From: Actinorugispora endophytica
GTDB taxonomy: Bacteria > Actinomycetota > Actinomycetes > Streptosporangiales > Streptosporangiaceae
Length of the DNA stretch: 64,000 nucleotides
Reading direction: 5' to 3'
Assembly (NCBI RefSeq): GCF_004363075.1
Contig: NZ_SNYN01000015.1
Span: 1-64,000 of the forward strand
The notes below the pieces were generated by a model that saw only the letters and a program-made list of their open reading frames with translations, searched no databases and was not told the origin of the DNA. Positions 7,537-16,889 of this stretch are shown in pieces. Both the position numbers and the translations under genes were made by a program. Each line of letters starts with the position of its first letter. Within the stretch, counting starts at the first letter, position 1.

Positions 7537-10500
7537 GTGAAGTTCTCGATCCTGGGCACGCTCGCGGTGCACGACGACGAAGGCCGGCCCGTGCCGGTCG
7601 GCGGAACCCGGCTGCGGGCGCTGCTCGCCATCCTGCTGCTGGAACCGGGTCGCGGCATCGGCGCCGAACGGCTCATCGACGAGATCTGGGACGGCGTCGC
7701 GCCCGCGGGAGCGGCCAACGCGCTGCAGGCCCTGGTGTCCCGGCTGCGCAGGGCGCTGGGCGAGGCGGCGCCGCTGCGCGCCGAACCCGCCGGGTACCGC
7801 CTGGACATCGACCCCGCCGACGTCGACCTGTGGCGCTTCGAGGAGCTGGTGGAGCAGGGCCGCCGAGCCCGTGCGGAGGGCCGCGTCGAGCGCGCGGCGG
7901 AACTCCTGGACGCGGCCCTGGCGCTGTGGCGCGGCCCCGCCGACGTGCTGGCGCTGCCCGGGGGCCGGGGGGTCGCGGTCCGGCTGGCGGAACTGCGCGG
8001 CACCGTCACCGAGGAGCGCCTCGGTCTGGCCCTGGACCTGGGCGAGCACGCCCGCGCGCTGCCCGACATCGAGGCCGTCGCCGCCCAGTCGCCGTCCCGG
8101 GAGCGGCCGACCGCGCTGCTGATGCGCGCCCTGGCCGCTTCCGGCCGCACGGCCGAGGCGCTGGCCGCCTACGACAAGCTGCGCCGGGTGCTCGTCGACG
8201 AGCTCGGCATCGACCCCTCCCCGGAGCTGCGCGCCCTGCACGTGCGGCTGCTGCGCGGGGAGCTCGACCCCCGACCGGAACGGCCCCTCGACGACGAGGA
8301 GGAGCCCCCCGCGGTCCGCCTGCCCCCCACCCTCACCAGTTTCGTCGGCCGCGCCGCCGAGGTGCGCGCGGCCGTGGACCTGGTCGGCGGCGGACGGCTG
8401 GTCACCCTGACCGGTCCTGGAGGGGCAGGCAAGACCAGGCTGTGCATCGAGAGCGCCGCCCGCCTGGCCGCCGAACGGCCCGGCCTGGTCCGCGACGGCG
8501 TGTGGTTCGTCGAGCTCACGCCGCTGACGGGGGACGCGGAGGTCTCCCAGGCGGTGCTGGCCGCGCTGGGCCTGCGCGAGCGGGTTCCGGTGGGGGTGCG
8601 CGGCGGGGCCCCCGCCGCGCACGAGCCGATGGCGCGCCTGACCGAGGCGCTGAGGGGGCGGCGGATGCTGCTGGTGCTGGACAACTGCGAGCACGTGGTG
8701 GAGGCCGTCGCGGCCTTCGCCGCGCGCCTGCTGGCGGCCTGTCCCGGCGTGCGGATCCTGGCCACCAGCCGCGAGGCGCTCTCCGTGGCGGGGGAGCGGC
8801 TGCTGCCGGTCCCCTCGCTGGATCTGCCTCCCGAGGGCACCGGGGCCGACCGCGCCGCGCAGTACGCCTCGGTTCGGCTGTTCACCGAGCGGGTCGGCGC
8901 GGTACTGCCCGGTTTCGCCGTCAACGACGGCAACGTCGCCCAGGTGGTGCGCCTGTGCCGGGAGCTCGACGGCATGCCGCTGGCCCTGGAACTGGCCGCC
9001 GCGCGCGTGCGCACCATGCCCCTGGCCCGGCTCTCGGACCGGCTCTCCGACCGCTTCCGGCTTCTGGCGGGCGGGAACCGGCTCGCCCTGCCGCGCCACC
9101 GGACGCTGCTGGCCGTCGTGGACTGGAGCTGGGAGCTGCTGGACGACGCCGAGCGCGCGCTGCTGCGCCGCCTCTCGGTGTTCGCGGGCGGCGCGACCCT
9201 GGACGCCGTCCAGCAGGTCTGCGCGGACGACGCCGAGGCGGGGGTCATCGCCGGGCGCGACGTGTGGTCGGTGCTGTTCGCGCTCGTGGACAAGTCGCTG
9301 GTGCAGATCGTCGACAGCGGCGGAGACGGGACGGACCACCGCCACTACGGGATGCTGGAGACGGTGCGCGCCTACGGCGCGCGCCGGCTGGCCGAGGCGG
9401 GCGAGACCACCGCCGTGCGCGCCGCGCACGCCGCCCGGGTGCTGCGCCTGTGGCGCGAGGGCGACCCGCAGCTGCGCGGCGCCGGGCAGCGCCGCTGGCT
9501 GGCGCGGTTGCGCGGCGAGCAGGACGACCACACCGCCGCGCTGCGCTGGGCGCTGGAGGTCCGCGACACCGGGCTCGCCCTGGACCTGACACTGGCCGCC
9601 CACTGGTACTGGCAGATCATGGACGGCTGGATGGACTTCGGGGGCTGGGCCGCGAAGGTCCTGGAGCTGGCCGGGGACCGGCCGCCTCCCGGGAAGGAGC
9701 TCGCCTACGCGGCGTGCCTGTCCGCCGTCGGGATGGACGGCAGGTCCGAGGAGAGGAGGATCTCCTTCCTGGAGCGGGCGCTGGGCGTCCTGCGCGAGGC
9801 GGGGCTGCGGCCGCGGGACCACCCGAGCACGATCGTGATCCCCGGGATCCTGGCGCTGGTCCGGGGCGAGGGCGAGAAGGGGCTGGATACGGTCGCGGAG
9901 TGGCGGGACCACCCGGACCCGTGGCTGCGGGCCACGGCGCTGTATCTGGAGGGCACGCTCGCGATCCAGGTCGGACAGGCCGAGCGGGCGTACGCGTCCC
10001 TCTCGGTCGCGGTCGAGGAGTACCGGTCGCTCGGAGAAGGCTGGGGAACGGCCCAGGGGCTGGTCATGCTCACCGACATCCTGCGCTTCACCGACCCGGA
10101 GCGGGAGCGGGAGATGCTGCTGGAGGGGCTGGGCCTGACCGAGGGCATGGGGACGGGCGACTACTTCGTGATGTTCCGGCTCAAGCTCGCCCTCTCGCAC
10201 GCCGAACGGGGGGAGCGGGACGACGCCAGGACGCTGCTGGACCTGGCCCGGGGCGCGGTGGCCGCCTCGGTGTTGTCGCAGCAGGAGATGAGGATCTACA
10301 TCGACTTCGTCGCCGCCGAGGTCGACCGGCTGCTCGGCGACCGCGGATCCGCCCGCGAGGGGTTCACCCGGGTCCGCTCGGACCTGGCCGGAACGGCCGA
10401 GGTCGGCACCCTCGCGCGGGTGCACCTGGACGCCCTGACGCGCGACGCGCTCGCGCGGCTGGCGGTGGACGACGGGGACGCGGAGGCGGCCAGGGAGCAC

Positions 10501-10809
10501 CTGGCCGTGGCGTGGACGGCGCTGGAGGACGCCAGCGGAGACGCGTTCTCGACCGCGACGCTGCTGGAGACGATGGCGGCCCTGGCCGAGCGGGACGGCG
10601 AACCGGAGCGGTCCGCCGTCCTGCTCGGGTTCGCCGGGCTCGCCAGGGGCATCCCCGGCGGTATCGCGCCGGAGGCCGTCCCCCTCCGCGAGCGGTTGCG
10701 CGCGAGTCTGGGGGCGGACGGCTTCGCCCGCGCCCACGCGCGCGGCGCGGGCGGAGCCCCCGACCGGCTCACCGCCGAGGTCCGCGCGTGGGTGGGCTCC
10801 TGGCGCTGA
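7537..10809 (+). CDS. AfsR/SARP-like regulator with BTAD and NB-ARC-type ATPase
   Basis: 1090 aa with a GTG start overlapping an AGGGGAG ribosome binding site. Domains in order: winged-helix DNA-binding domain (about 1-90, containing RLRALLAILLLEPGRG and ANALQALVSRLRRALG), bacterial transcriptional activation domain (about 95-245, ending LVDELGIDPSPELRALH), a nucleotide-binding domain with Walker A GPGGAGKTRL (about 293-302) and LLVLDNCEHV as Walker B, then a long helical TPR-like C-terminal half. This is the AfsR/DnrI-type plus STAND-ATPase arrangement of actinobacterial pathway-specific or pleiotropic activators. No secondary-metabolite cluster adjoins it, so its targets are unknown. It is divergent from the PEBP lipoprotein gene and convergent with the DrrAB exporter. 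Confidence 0.9.
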   Translation: MKFSILGTLAVHDDEGRPVPVGGTRLRALLAILLLEPGRGIGAERLIDEIWDGVAPAGAANALQALVSRLRRALGEAAPLRAEPAGYRLDIDPADVDLWRFEELVEQGRRARAEGRVERAAELLDAALALWRGPADVLALPGGRGVAVRLAELRGTVTEERLGLALDLGEHARALPDIEAVAAQSPSRERPTALLMRALAASGRTAEALAAYDKLRRVLVDELGIDPSPELRALHVRLLRGELDPRPERPLDDEEEPPAVRLPPTLTSFVGRAAEVRAAVDLVGGGRLVTLTGPGGAGKTRLCIESAARLAAERPGLVRDGVWFVELTPLTGDAEVSQAVLAALGLRERVPVGVRGGAPAAHEPMARLTEALRGRRMLLVLDNCEHVVEAVAAFAARLLAACPGVRILATSREALSVAGERLLPVPSLDLPPEGTGADRAAQYASVRLFTERVGAVLPGFAVNDGNVAQVVRLCRELDGMPLALELAAARVRTMPLARLSDRLSDRFRLLAGGNRLALPRHRTLLAVVDWSWELLDDAERALLRRLSVFAGGATLDAVQQVCADDAEAGVIAGRDVWSVLFALVDKSLVQIVDSGGDGTDHRHYGMLETVRAYGARRLAEAGETTAVRAAHAARVLRLWREGDPQLRGAGQRRWLARLRGEQDDHTAALRWALEVRDTGLALDLTLAAHWYWQIMDGWMDFGGWAAKVLELAGDRPPPGKELAYAACLSAVGMDGRSEERRISFLERALGVLREAGLRPRDHPSTIVIPGILALVRGEGEKGLDTVAEWRDHPDPWLRATALYLEGTLAIQVGQAERAYASLSVAVEEYRSLGEGWGTAQGLVMLTDILRFTDPEREREMLLEGLGLTEGMGTGDYFVMFRLKLALSHAERGERDDARTLLDLARGAVAASVLSQQEMRIYIDFVAAEVDRLLGDRGSAREGFTRVRSDLAGTAEVGTLARVHLDALTRDALARLAVDDGDAEAAREHLAVAWTALEDASGDAFSTATLLETMAALAERDGEPERSAVLLGFAGLARGIPGGIAPEAVPLRERLRASLGADGFARAHARGAGGAPDRLTAEVRAWVGSWR

Positions 10810-10893
10810 CCCGGCACCGCGGAGAAACGTACCCCCCGGCACCGCGGGGGGTGACGGTCCTGGGCAGGGCCGCCCGCCGGGCCTCAGCGGCAG

Positions 10894-11162
10894 GGCGCCG
10901 TGGGGTTTCCGCCTCGGGGGTGTCTCGGTGTCGGGGGTTCGCCGGCTCCTTGGCGCTCTCTCCGGTGATCTTGACCTTTTCGGGGCCTCAACCGTCTCTG
11001 AGACCCCGAAAAGGTCAAGATCACCGGGAGGAACGGACACCACGGGCATCGGGGCGGGGCCCACTCCCGGCCCCCGCCCGCCGTCGCCGCCGCTGTCACC
11101 AGACCCTGAGCGGACCCCGCCCCGACAGAGCCCGAAACACCCCCGCGCCGGGGACTCCCTAG
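10894..11162. repeat. CTAG-family intergenic repeat, copy B, with perfect 24-bp hairpin
   Basis: The right end reads CCCCCGCGCCGGGGACTCCC then CTAG at 11159-11162. The CTA of that tetranucleotide is the reverse complement of the TAG stop of the exporter permease gene. The left end (GTGGGGTTTCCGCCTCGGGG) is a degraded inverted copy. The centre is a perfect 24-bp inverted repeat, 10962-10985 with 11004-11027, containing GGTGATCTTGACCTTTTCGG, with an 18-nt loop. Because the flanking genes converge, the hairpin is probably a bidirectional terminator. Confidence 0.75.
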
Positions 11163-11983
11163 GAGCGGCGTCGGTAGGCGCGGGTGGCCAGGGGGAAGAA
11201 GAGCGCGACGAGGCCGAGGGACCACGCCAGGGTCCACAGCAGGGGTTCGGCGACCGGGCCGCCCAGCATCAGTCCGCGCATCGCGTCGGTCACGTGCGTG
11301 ACCGGGTTCGCCCCGGCGAACGCCGCCATCCAGCCCGGCATGCTGTCGGTCGGCACGAACGTGGAGCTGGCGAAGGTCAGCGGGAACATCCAGAGGGAAC
11401 CGAAGATGTTCACCGCCATCGGGGTGCGCAGCAGCAGCCCCACGAAGGCCGACAGCCAGCACAGCGCGAACGCGAAGAGCATCAGCACCGCCGTGGCCGC
11501 CAGCACCCCCGGAAGGCCGTTGTCGGGCCGGAACCCGATGACGACCGCCACCAGCAGCACCATCGCCACGGTCAGCAGGTAGCGGACCATGTCGCCCAGG
11601 ATCGCGCCGATCAGCGGGGCGGAGCGGGCCACGGGCAGTGACCGGAAGCGGTCGAAGATCCCCTTCTCGATGTCGGTGTTGAGCGCGACCCCGGTGCCGA
11701 TGGTGGCGAAGATGACGGACTGCGCGGTGATGCCCGGGATGGTGAAGTCCCGGTAGGCCCGCCAGTCGCCCATCATCGCCTCGCCGAAGACGAACACGAA
11801 CAACGCCACGAACATGATGGGCATGAAGGTCAGGCCCAGGACCTCTTCGGGGTTGTTCTTGATCCGGATCAGGCTGCGCCAGGTCAGCAGCAGGCCGTGC
11901 CGCACCGCGGAGAGCGGCGATATCCAGGCGGGCGGCTCGGGCGCGGCCCCGGCCCGGGGGGCCGCGTCCGTCATGGTGCTCAT
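11159..11983 (-). CDS. DrrB-type ABC-2 exporter permease
   Basis: 274 aa, six predicted membrane helices beginning near residue 45 (LGLTFMPIMFVALFVFVFG). It contains the ABC-2 signature region around PLTFASSTFVPTDSMPGWMA and NPVTHVTDAMRGL. The preceding ATPase gene and this start overlap as ATGA (11980-11983), so the pair is translationally coupled. The family exports drugs, daunorubicin-like compounds or lipids; the substrate here is unknown. The stop codon lies in the CTAG end of intergenic repeat B. Confidence 0.9.
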   Translation of the reverse strand: MSTMTDAAPRAGAAPEPPAWISPLSAVRHGLLLTWRSLIRIKNNPEEVLGLTFMPIMFVALFVFVFGEAMMGDWRAYRDFTIPGITAQSVIFATIGTGVALNTDIEKGIFDRFRSLPVARSAPLIGAILGDMVRYLLTVAMVLLVAVVIGFRPDNGLPGVLAATAVLMLFAFALCWLSAFVGLLLRTPMAVNIFGSLWMFPLTFASSTFVPTDSMPGWMAAFAGANPVTHVTDAMRGLMLGGPVAEPLLWTLAWSLGLVALFFPLATRAYRRRS

Positions 11984-12957
11984 GCGTTGGTCCTTTCGGG
12001 GCTGTGGCCGTTCAGGGCGGCGGTGTCCTCGGCCGCGTGCCCGGTGATCGCGAGGAACACCTCGTCCATGCTGGGCTTGCGCAGCGACAGCTCGGCCACC
12101 GCGATGCCCGCGGCGTCCAGGCGGCGCACCACCTCGGGCAGCATGCCCGGGTCGGTCACCGAGGCGTGCACCGAGTCGTCGGTGGAGCGGGTCCGCGAAC
12201 CCGTCACGGACTCCACGACCCCGGCCGCGTCGGCGAGCCGGCCGGTGCGTACCGGCCGCACCTGGAGCACCTGGTGCCCGGCGCGGTTCTTGAGCTCCTC
12301 GGGCGTGCCGGTGGCGATCACCCGGCCGTGGTCCAGCACCATGATGTCGTCGGCGAGCTGGTCGGCCTCCTCCATGTACTGCGTGGTCAGCAGCACCGTC
12401 ACGCCGTCGTCGACGAGCCCGCGCACCACGTTCCACAGCTCGTTGCGGCTGTGCGGGTCCAGCCCGGTGGTGGGCTCGTCCAGGTACAGCAGGCTGGGGC
12501 GGCCCACCAGGCTCGCGGCCAGGTCCAGGCGGCGGCGCATGCCGCCCGAGTACGTCTTGGCGGGCCGCCCGCCCGCGTCGGTCAGTGAGAACCGCTCCAG
12601 GAGTTCGGCGGCGCGGGCCTTCGCGGCCGGGCGCGAGTAGCCCAGCAGGCGCGCGATCAGCACGAGGTTCTGCGTTCCGGTGAGGCCCTGGTCGACCGCG
12701 GCGTACTGGCCGGTGAGCCCGATCAGGCGGCGCACCTGGTGCGGCTGCTTGACCACGTCGAAGCCGCCGACGAGCGCGTGCCCCCCGTCGGGCCGCAGCA
12801 GCGTGGACAGGACGCGCACCGAGGTCGTCTTGCCGGACCCGTTGGGGCCGAGAACACCCAGTACCGCCCCCGTGCGGGCCACGAGGTCCACCCCGTCAAG
12901 CGCGGTCTTGCCCTTGAACCGCTTGACCAGGCCCTCCGCTCGGATGGCGTCAGTCAT
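11980..12957 (-). CDS. DrrA-type ABC exporter ATPase
   Basis: 325 aa. Walker A GPNGSGKTTS (about residue 38-47), signature YSGGMRRRLDLA, Walker B LLYLDEPTTGLD, switch His in VLLTTQYMEEADQ, and the C-terminal DUF4162-like extension (about 240-315, ending MDEVFLAITGHAAED) typical of DrrA/CcmA-like multidrug exporters. A good ribosome binding site GGAGGA precedes the ATG. It energises the permease encoded directly downstream. Confidence 0.93.
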   Translation of the reverse strand: MTDAIRAEGLVKRFKGKTALDGVDLVARTGAVLGVLGPNGSGKTTSVRVLSTLLRPDGGHALVGGFDVVKQPHQVRRLIGLTGQYAAVDQGLTGTQNLVLIARLLGYSRPAAKARAAELLERFSLTDAGGRPAKTYSGGMRRRLDLAASLVGRPSLLYLDEPTTGLDPHSRNELWNVVRGLVDDGVTVLLTTQYMEEADQLADDIMVLDHGRVIATGTPEELKNRAGHQVLQVRPVRTGRLADAAGVVESVTGSRTRSTDDSVHASVTDPGMLPEVVRRLDAAGIAVAELSLRKPSMDEVFLAITGHAAEDTAALNGHSPERTNA

Positions 12958-13132
12958 CAGTTCGGTCCTCCACGTCCTTTTCCGTTTTCACGGCACCCAG
13001 TCTCGGGGGCGCCGCTGACAAAGAGCTGACAGGCGGCACCGGGCGCCTCCGTCGGAGACGCCCGGAGTGTCGATTTCCTGTCGGAAAAGCCGAAGTGTCC
13101 CCTGGGGGGCGCGTCACCGTAGAATCTGACGG

Positions 13133-13654
13133 GTGACGATCACAGCCCGGCTGCGCCCTCCCCAGAACCGCGTTTCCCCCCGAGCCGTCTGGATGTGGAC
13201 GGTGAGCGACGCGGTGGGGTCGGTGGTCCTCACCGGTCTGCTGGCCGCCGGCGCCTGGACGGTGTGGTTCTTCCGCTGGTCCTGGATACCCGACTGGGTC
13301 GTGGAGTACGCCTGGCTGGTCCCCGTGGTCGCCGGGGTGGTCTCGGTCGTGGACACGGTCGTCTCGCCGCGCTGGCGCTACCAGGCGCACCGCTGGGAGA
13401 TCACCGGTGACGTCGTCTACACCCGCAAGGGCCGGATCGGCCGCTCCTGGCAGCTGGTGCCGGTGGGACGGATCCAGACCGTGGACCACACCCAGGGATG
13501 GTTCGAGCGGGCCTTCGGCCTGGCCACACTCAAGATCCAGACCGCCTCGCACGCGGGCTCCTCGAGCATCGAGGGGCTGGAGGAGGCCGACGTCCGGCGG
13601 ATCTCCGAGGAGCTGGCCGCGCGCGCCGGCGAGCTGAAGGACGACGCCACGTGA
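13133..13654 (+). CDS. Bacterial PH-domain membrane protein (YdbS-like)
   Basis: 173 aa, GTG start. There are two membrane helices (about 25-47 and 60-82), then a bacterial PH (bPH2, formerly DUF304) domain from about residue 88, with YQAHRWEITGDVVYTRKG, the QTVDHTQGWFERAFGLATLKIQT block and a final SIEGLEEADVRRISEEL helix. The stop overlaps the GTG of the next gene (GTGA at 13651-13654). In Bacillus the YdbS/YdbT pair has been linked to resistance to competitor bacteriocins; that role is not shown here. Confidence 0.88.
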   Translation: MTITARLRPPQNRVSPRAVWMWTVSDAVGSVVLTGLLAAGAWTVWFFRWSWIPDWVVEYAWLVPVVAGVVSVVDTVVSPRWRYQAHRWEITGDVVYTRKGRIGRSWQLVPVGRIQTVDHTQGWFERAFGLATLKIQTASHAGSSSIEGLEEADVRRISEELAARAGELKDDAT

Positions 13655-15381
13655 GCGCCCCGGACGAAGCGGAGCAGGGCCGACCGCACCTGGGCGACGG
13701 GGACGGCCCCCGGCCGCCGCGCGACCCCGCCGAGGCCGTTCCCGCCGAGGCCCCCGAGGGGACCGGGAGCGCTCCGGTGGAGGAGCCCGGCCCCGTGGGG
13801 GCCCTCGACGGGGCCGAGGCCGGACTCGCCCCCGACGCCGACCGGAGGCTCAGCCCTCTGACGGTGGTCACCGCGTCGATCAACCACGTGCGGTCGTTCA
13901 TCGTGCCGATCGTGGTGGCCCTGGTCGCCGGAAGCTTCAACCCCTGGGTGCTGGGCGGTTCGGCCGCGACCCTCGTCGCCCTGGTCGTCACCGGCTTCGT
14001 CACCTACAAGACCGTGCGCTACCGGGTGAGTCCCGAGCGCCTGGAGATCCGCTCGGGCCTGGTCTCCCGCTCCCGGCGCACCATCCCGCTGGAGCGCATC
14101 CGCGGCGTGGACATCACCTCCACGCTCCTGCACCGCGTGTTCGGCCTGGCCGTGGTCAAGATCGAGGCCGCGGCGGGCGGCGGCGGGGGCAAGGAGGAGG
14201 GCAAGCTCGACGCGGTCACCGCTGCCGACGCCGAGCGGCTGCGGGTGGAGCTGCTGCGCCGCAGGGCGCTGCTGACCGCCGGGGCCGCCGCCGACCCGGT
14301 GGAGGGCGGCCCGGAGGCGGGGGAGGCCCCGGAGGCCGACGCCGGGGCGGACCCCCGGGACGTCGTCTACTTCCGGATGCCGAACCGCTGGTACCTGTAC
14401 GCGGTGCTGAGCCTGGGCTACCTGCTCACCCCGTTCGCGGCGCTGGCGGCGCTGTTCGGCTTCCTCAGCCAGCTCGTCGACGACGACGCCATCGCGGACT
14501 ACGCCGTGGAGGGGGTCGACGCGGTCCAGGACCTCGTCCGGTCCGGGGTGGCCGTGCTGCTGATCCTCGTGGTCGGCGCGGCCGTGCTGCTGCTGGTGGC
14601 CATGCCGCTGTTCGCGGTGGGTTCCTACCTCGTCAGCCACTGGAAGTTCACGCTGCGCCGGCACGGCGACGCGCTGGTCACCGAGCGCGGTCTGCTCACC
14701 CGGCACAGCGTCACGCTGGAGCACCGCCGCATCCGCGGCCACGAGCTGTCGGACAACCCGATGCAGCGGATGCGCTCGCTGGTGCGGCTGTCGGCGATCG
14801 TCACGGGGCTGGGGGAGTCCGCGACCCGTGCGGCGCTGCTGCCGATGGGCCCGCGCGCCGTGGTGGACGACGTCCTGGCGCGGGCGCTGCGCCCGTTCGA
14901 GGGCGTGCTGACCCCGCATCCGCCCGCTGCCCGTTCGCGCAGGCTGTTCCGGGCGGTCGTGCCCCCCGCCGTGGTCGCCGTCGCCGCCGCGCTGTCGGGG
15001 TTCTACTGGGTGGCCGGGGCCTTCGCCGTCCTGGCGCTGCTGGGAGTCCCGCTGGGTCTGAGCCGCTACCGCGCGCTCGGCCACGGCTACGACGGTCACC
15101 TGGTCAGTGTGCGCTCGGGGTCGCTGAGCCGAACCCAGGCGAGCGTGCGGCGCGACGCCGTCATCGGCTGGCGGTGGGAGCAGAGCCTCTTCCAGCGCCG
15201 CGCGGGCCTGGCCACCGTGAAGGTCACCGTCGGCGCGGGCAGCGGAGGCTACGACGCCGTCGACGCGGACTTCGCCGAGTCCGTGGCCTTCGCCCACGGG
15301 GTCACCCCCGGGATGGTCCGCCAGTTCCTGGAGGCCGGACCCGGGAAGCCGGAGAAGCATGAGCCCCCGAGGGAGGGCTGA
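13651..15381 (+). CDS. Multi-PH-domain membrane protein (YdbT-like)
   Basis: 576 aa starting at the GTG that overlaps the upstream stop. A variable acidic N-terminal region (1-70) is followed by repeated units of paired membrane helices plus a bPH2 domain. The three PH blocks are recognisable by RIRGVDITSTLLHRVFGLAVVKIE (given in part: RIRGVDITSTLLHRVFG), HRRIRGHELSDNPMQRMRSL and FQRRAGLATVKVTVGAGSGG. It is the larger partner of the two-gene PH module and presumably forms a membrane complex with the upstream protein. It ends just before a shared bidirectional terminator. Confidence 0.87.
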   Translation: MSAPDEAEQGRPHLGDGDGPRPPRDPAEAVPAEAPEGTGSAPVEEPGPVGALDGAEAGLAPDADRRLSPLTVVTASINHVRSFIVPIVVALVAGSFNPWVLGGSAATLVALVVTGFVTYKTVRYRVSPERLEIRSGLVSRSRRTIPLERIRGVDITSTLLHRVFGLAVVKIEAAAGGGGGKEEGKLDAVTAADAERLRVELLRRRALLTAGAAADPVEGGPEAGEAPEADAGADPRDVVYFRMPNRWYLYAVLSLGYLLTPFAALAALFGFLSQLVDDDAIADYAVEGVDAVQDLVRSGVAVLLILVVGAAVLLLVAMPLFAVGSYLVSHWKFTLRRHGDALVTERGLLTRHSVTLEHRRIRGHELSDNPMQRMRSLVRLSAIVTGLGESATRAALLPMGPRAVVDDVLARALRPFEGVLTPHPPAARSRRLFRAVVPPAVVAVAAALSGFYWVAGAFAVLALLGVPLGLSRYRALGHGYDGHLVSVRSGSLSRTQASVRRDAVIGWRWEQSLFQRRAGLATVKVTVGAGSGGYDAVDADFAESVAFAHGVTPGMVRQFLEAGPGKPEKHEPPREG

Positions 15382-15390
15382 CCCCGGGAA

Positions 15391-15431
15391 ACGGAGCGGG
15401 CCCCGCGGCCTGGCCGCGGGGCCCGCTCCGT
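15391..15431. terminator. Bidirectional terminator between PH-protein and sepH genes
   Basis: Perfect 20-bp inverted repeat: ACGGAGCGGGCCCCGCGGCC at 15391-15410 with its complement at 15412-15431. It lies 10 nt after the plus-strand stop and 7 nt after the minus-strand stop of sepH. Confidence 0.85.
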
Positions 15432-15437
15432 CACGGG

Positions 15438-16496
15438 TCATTCGGACTTCTTGGAACCGAACATGATCTCGTCCCAGGAGGGGACCGAGGCCCGGCGGCC
15501 GCGGCCCTTGCGGCGGGGCGGCTGCGGGGCCCCCGAGGCCGCCGCGGGCAGCGGCGGGTCCGGGTGGGGCGAGAGCTGGCCGGGGGCGGAGGGCTGCTGG
15601 GCGGCGGCCGGGGGAGAGAGCGGTTCGGGCCGCTCGGCCCGCCCCGGCGGAGCGGGCGCGGGCGGCGGGGCGGCCTCGGGCCGGTACCGGTACTCGGGGG
15701 CGGGGCGAGGAGGAGCGGACTCGGCCTGGCGCATCCGCTCGGCGGTGATGGGGACGCGCGTTCTGCGCGGTGCCGCGGCGGGGGCGGGCCCGGCGGCCGG
15801 GGCGGCGGTCTCCTCCAGCGTGGGCGGCGGGGCCTGCGGGACCTCGCGCGCGCCGGGGCGGCGCGGCGCGAACGGGGTGACGTTGGCGCTGCCGGGCCCC
15901 AGGTCCGGCGGCTCGTCGGAGTCCGCGCCCGAGGAGAACCGCACGGCCTCCTCGTCGTAGGGGGTCACCGAGCGCCGGCGCGGCTCGTACACCCAGTGCG
16001 CGACGTGTTCCTCGCCCATCACCCGGAAGGACAGTCTGATCTGCCAGGTGTTGTCCTCGCGCTTCCAGGAGTCCCAGGAGGCGTCCCCGGACTCCAGCTG
16101 GGCGCTGCCGATCCGCTCGGCCACGACGTCGCCGAGGACGGGCCCCGGCGCGGCGTCGCCCTGGAGGCGGACCGAGGCGCGCTGGGCCTGCTGCGCCATG
16201 TACTCGCGTTCCTGCAGGACCGGGCCCTCGAACCAGCGCACGCGTTCGATGGGGATGCCGGCGGCCTGGGCGATGGATTCGGCGGTCTCACCTGAGCGGA
16301 TCCGGGCCTGGATCTCCTTGGGGCGCAACGGATTCTCCACTTCGATCTCGTACTGGCCGAGCCGAGAGAACTGTCCGCGCACGGCGGCGCGGAGACGGTC
16401 GTCGACGGGCAGCGTGAACCGGGTCCCGCGCCCGGCGCTGGCCAGCACCAGGTAGGTTCCGTCCTCGCTGACGGCGACCAGGCGAAGCTCCTGCAT
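15438..16496 (-). CDS. sepH: Septation protein SepH
   Basis: 352 aa. The N-terminal DUF3071 region (about 1-170) is clear: MQELRLVAVSEDGTYLVLAS, the helix-turn-helix-like IQARIRSGETAESIAQAAG, and SWDSWKREDNTWQIRLSF. A long Pro/Ala/Arg-rich disordered linker and a basic C-terminal motif (KGRGRRASVPSWDEIMFG) follow, matching SepH architecture. In Streptomyces and mycobacteria SepH binds FtsZ through the N-terminal region and promotes Z-ring assembly. Length and domain order are as expected. An AGGGAGGG ribosome binding site precedes the ATG. It ends at the shared bidirectional terminator. Confidence 0.95.
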   Translation of the reverse strand: MQELRLVAVSEDGTYLVLASAGRGTRFTLPVDDRLRAAVRGQFSRLGQYEIEVENPLRPKEIQARIRSGETAESIAQAAGIPIERVRWFEGPVLQEREYMAQQAQRASVRLQGDAAPGPVLGDVVAERIGSAQLESGDASWDSWKREDNTWQIRLSFRVMGEEHVAHWVYEPRRRSVTPYDEEAVRFSSGADSDEPPDLGPGSANVTPFAPRRPGAREVPQAPPPTLEETAAPAAGPAPAAAPRRTRVPITAERMRQAESAPPRPAPEYRYRPEAAPPPAPAPPGRAERPEPLSPPAAAQQPSAPGQLSPHPDPPLPAAASGAPQPPRRKGRGRRASVPSWDEIMFGSKKSE

Positions 16497-16889
16497 CGCC
16501 CTCCCTTTCGCGTCCCGTCGAGGGTATGTCGGCAGCCCTACATCCCCCAGCTCACAGTCTTGTCGGCCCGGGTTTGTCGAGCCAGTACCGCGCCCGGCAT
16601 GTTCCGAACCTCCGACACCCGGTACGGGGCGCGCTGCACGCCCCTATCGTGCCATCTTGACACGTCGGCGTGTCGGAGCCGAGACCGCGGATCCGACACT
16701 CGGGCGCCCGGTGCTTGACGCGCGCCGGTCGCGCCGTCCACCGGCTCCGCTTTCCCCGGTGGCCCGCGCAGCCGATCACGGGGCGTCCCTGATGTCGAAT
16801 CGACACGCCGTCCGCTGCCCCGGGAAAACGGGTCCAACCCTCCCGAGGGAGGCCGTGTGGTCTCGGGCGGGCCGGAGCCCGGTCCCGGG
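16497..16889. other. Intergenic region upstream of sepH
   Basis: No gene seen. It should contain the sepH promoter next to 16496. A small palindrome GACACG-TCGG-CGTGTC is at 16659-16674, overlapping a TTGACA-like hexamer, with further TCCGACAC words near 16612 and 16690. These may be regulator sites but no regulator is evident. Confidence 0.4.

Noticed and set aside
6622-11064. Minus-strand ORF of 1480 codons opposite the AfsR-like regulator
   Set aside because: Composition is Arg/Gly/Gln-rich low complexity and it mirrors the third-position G/C bias of the real plus-strand gene.
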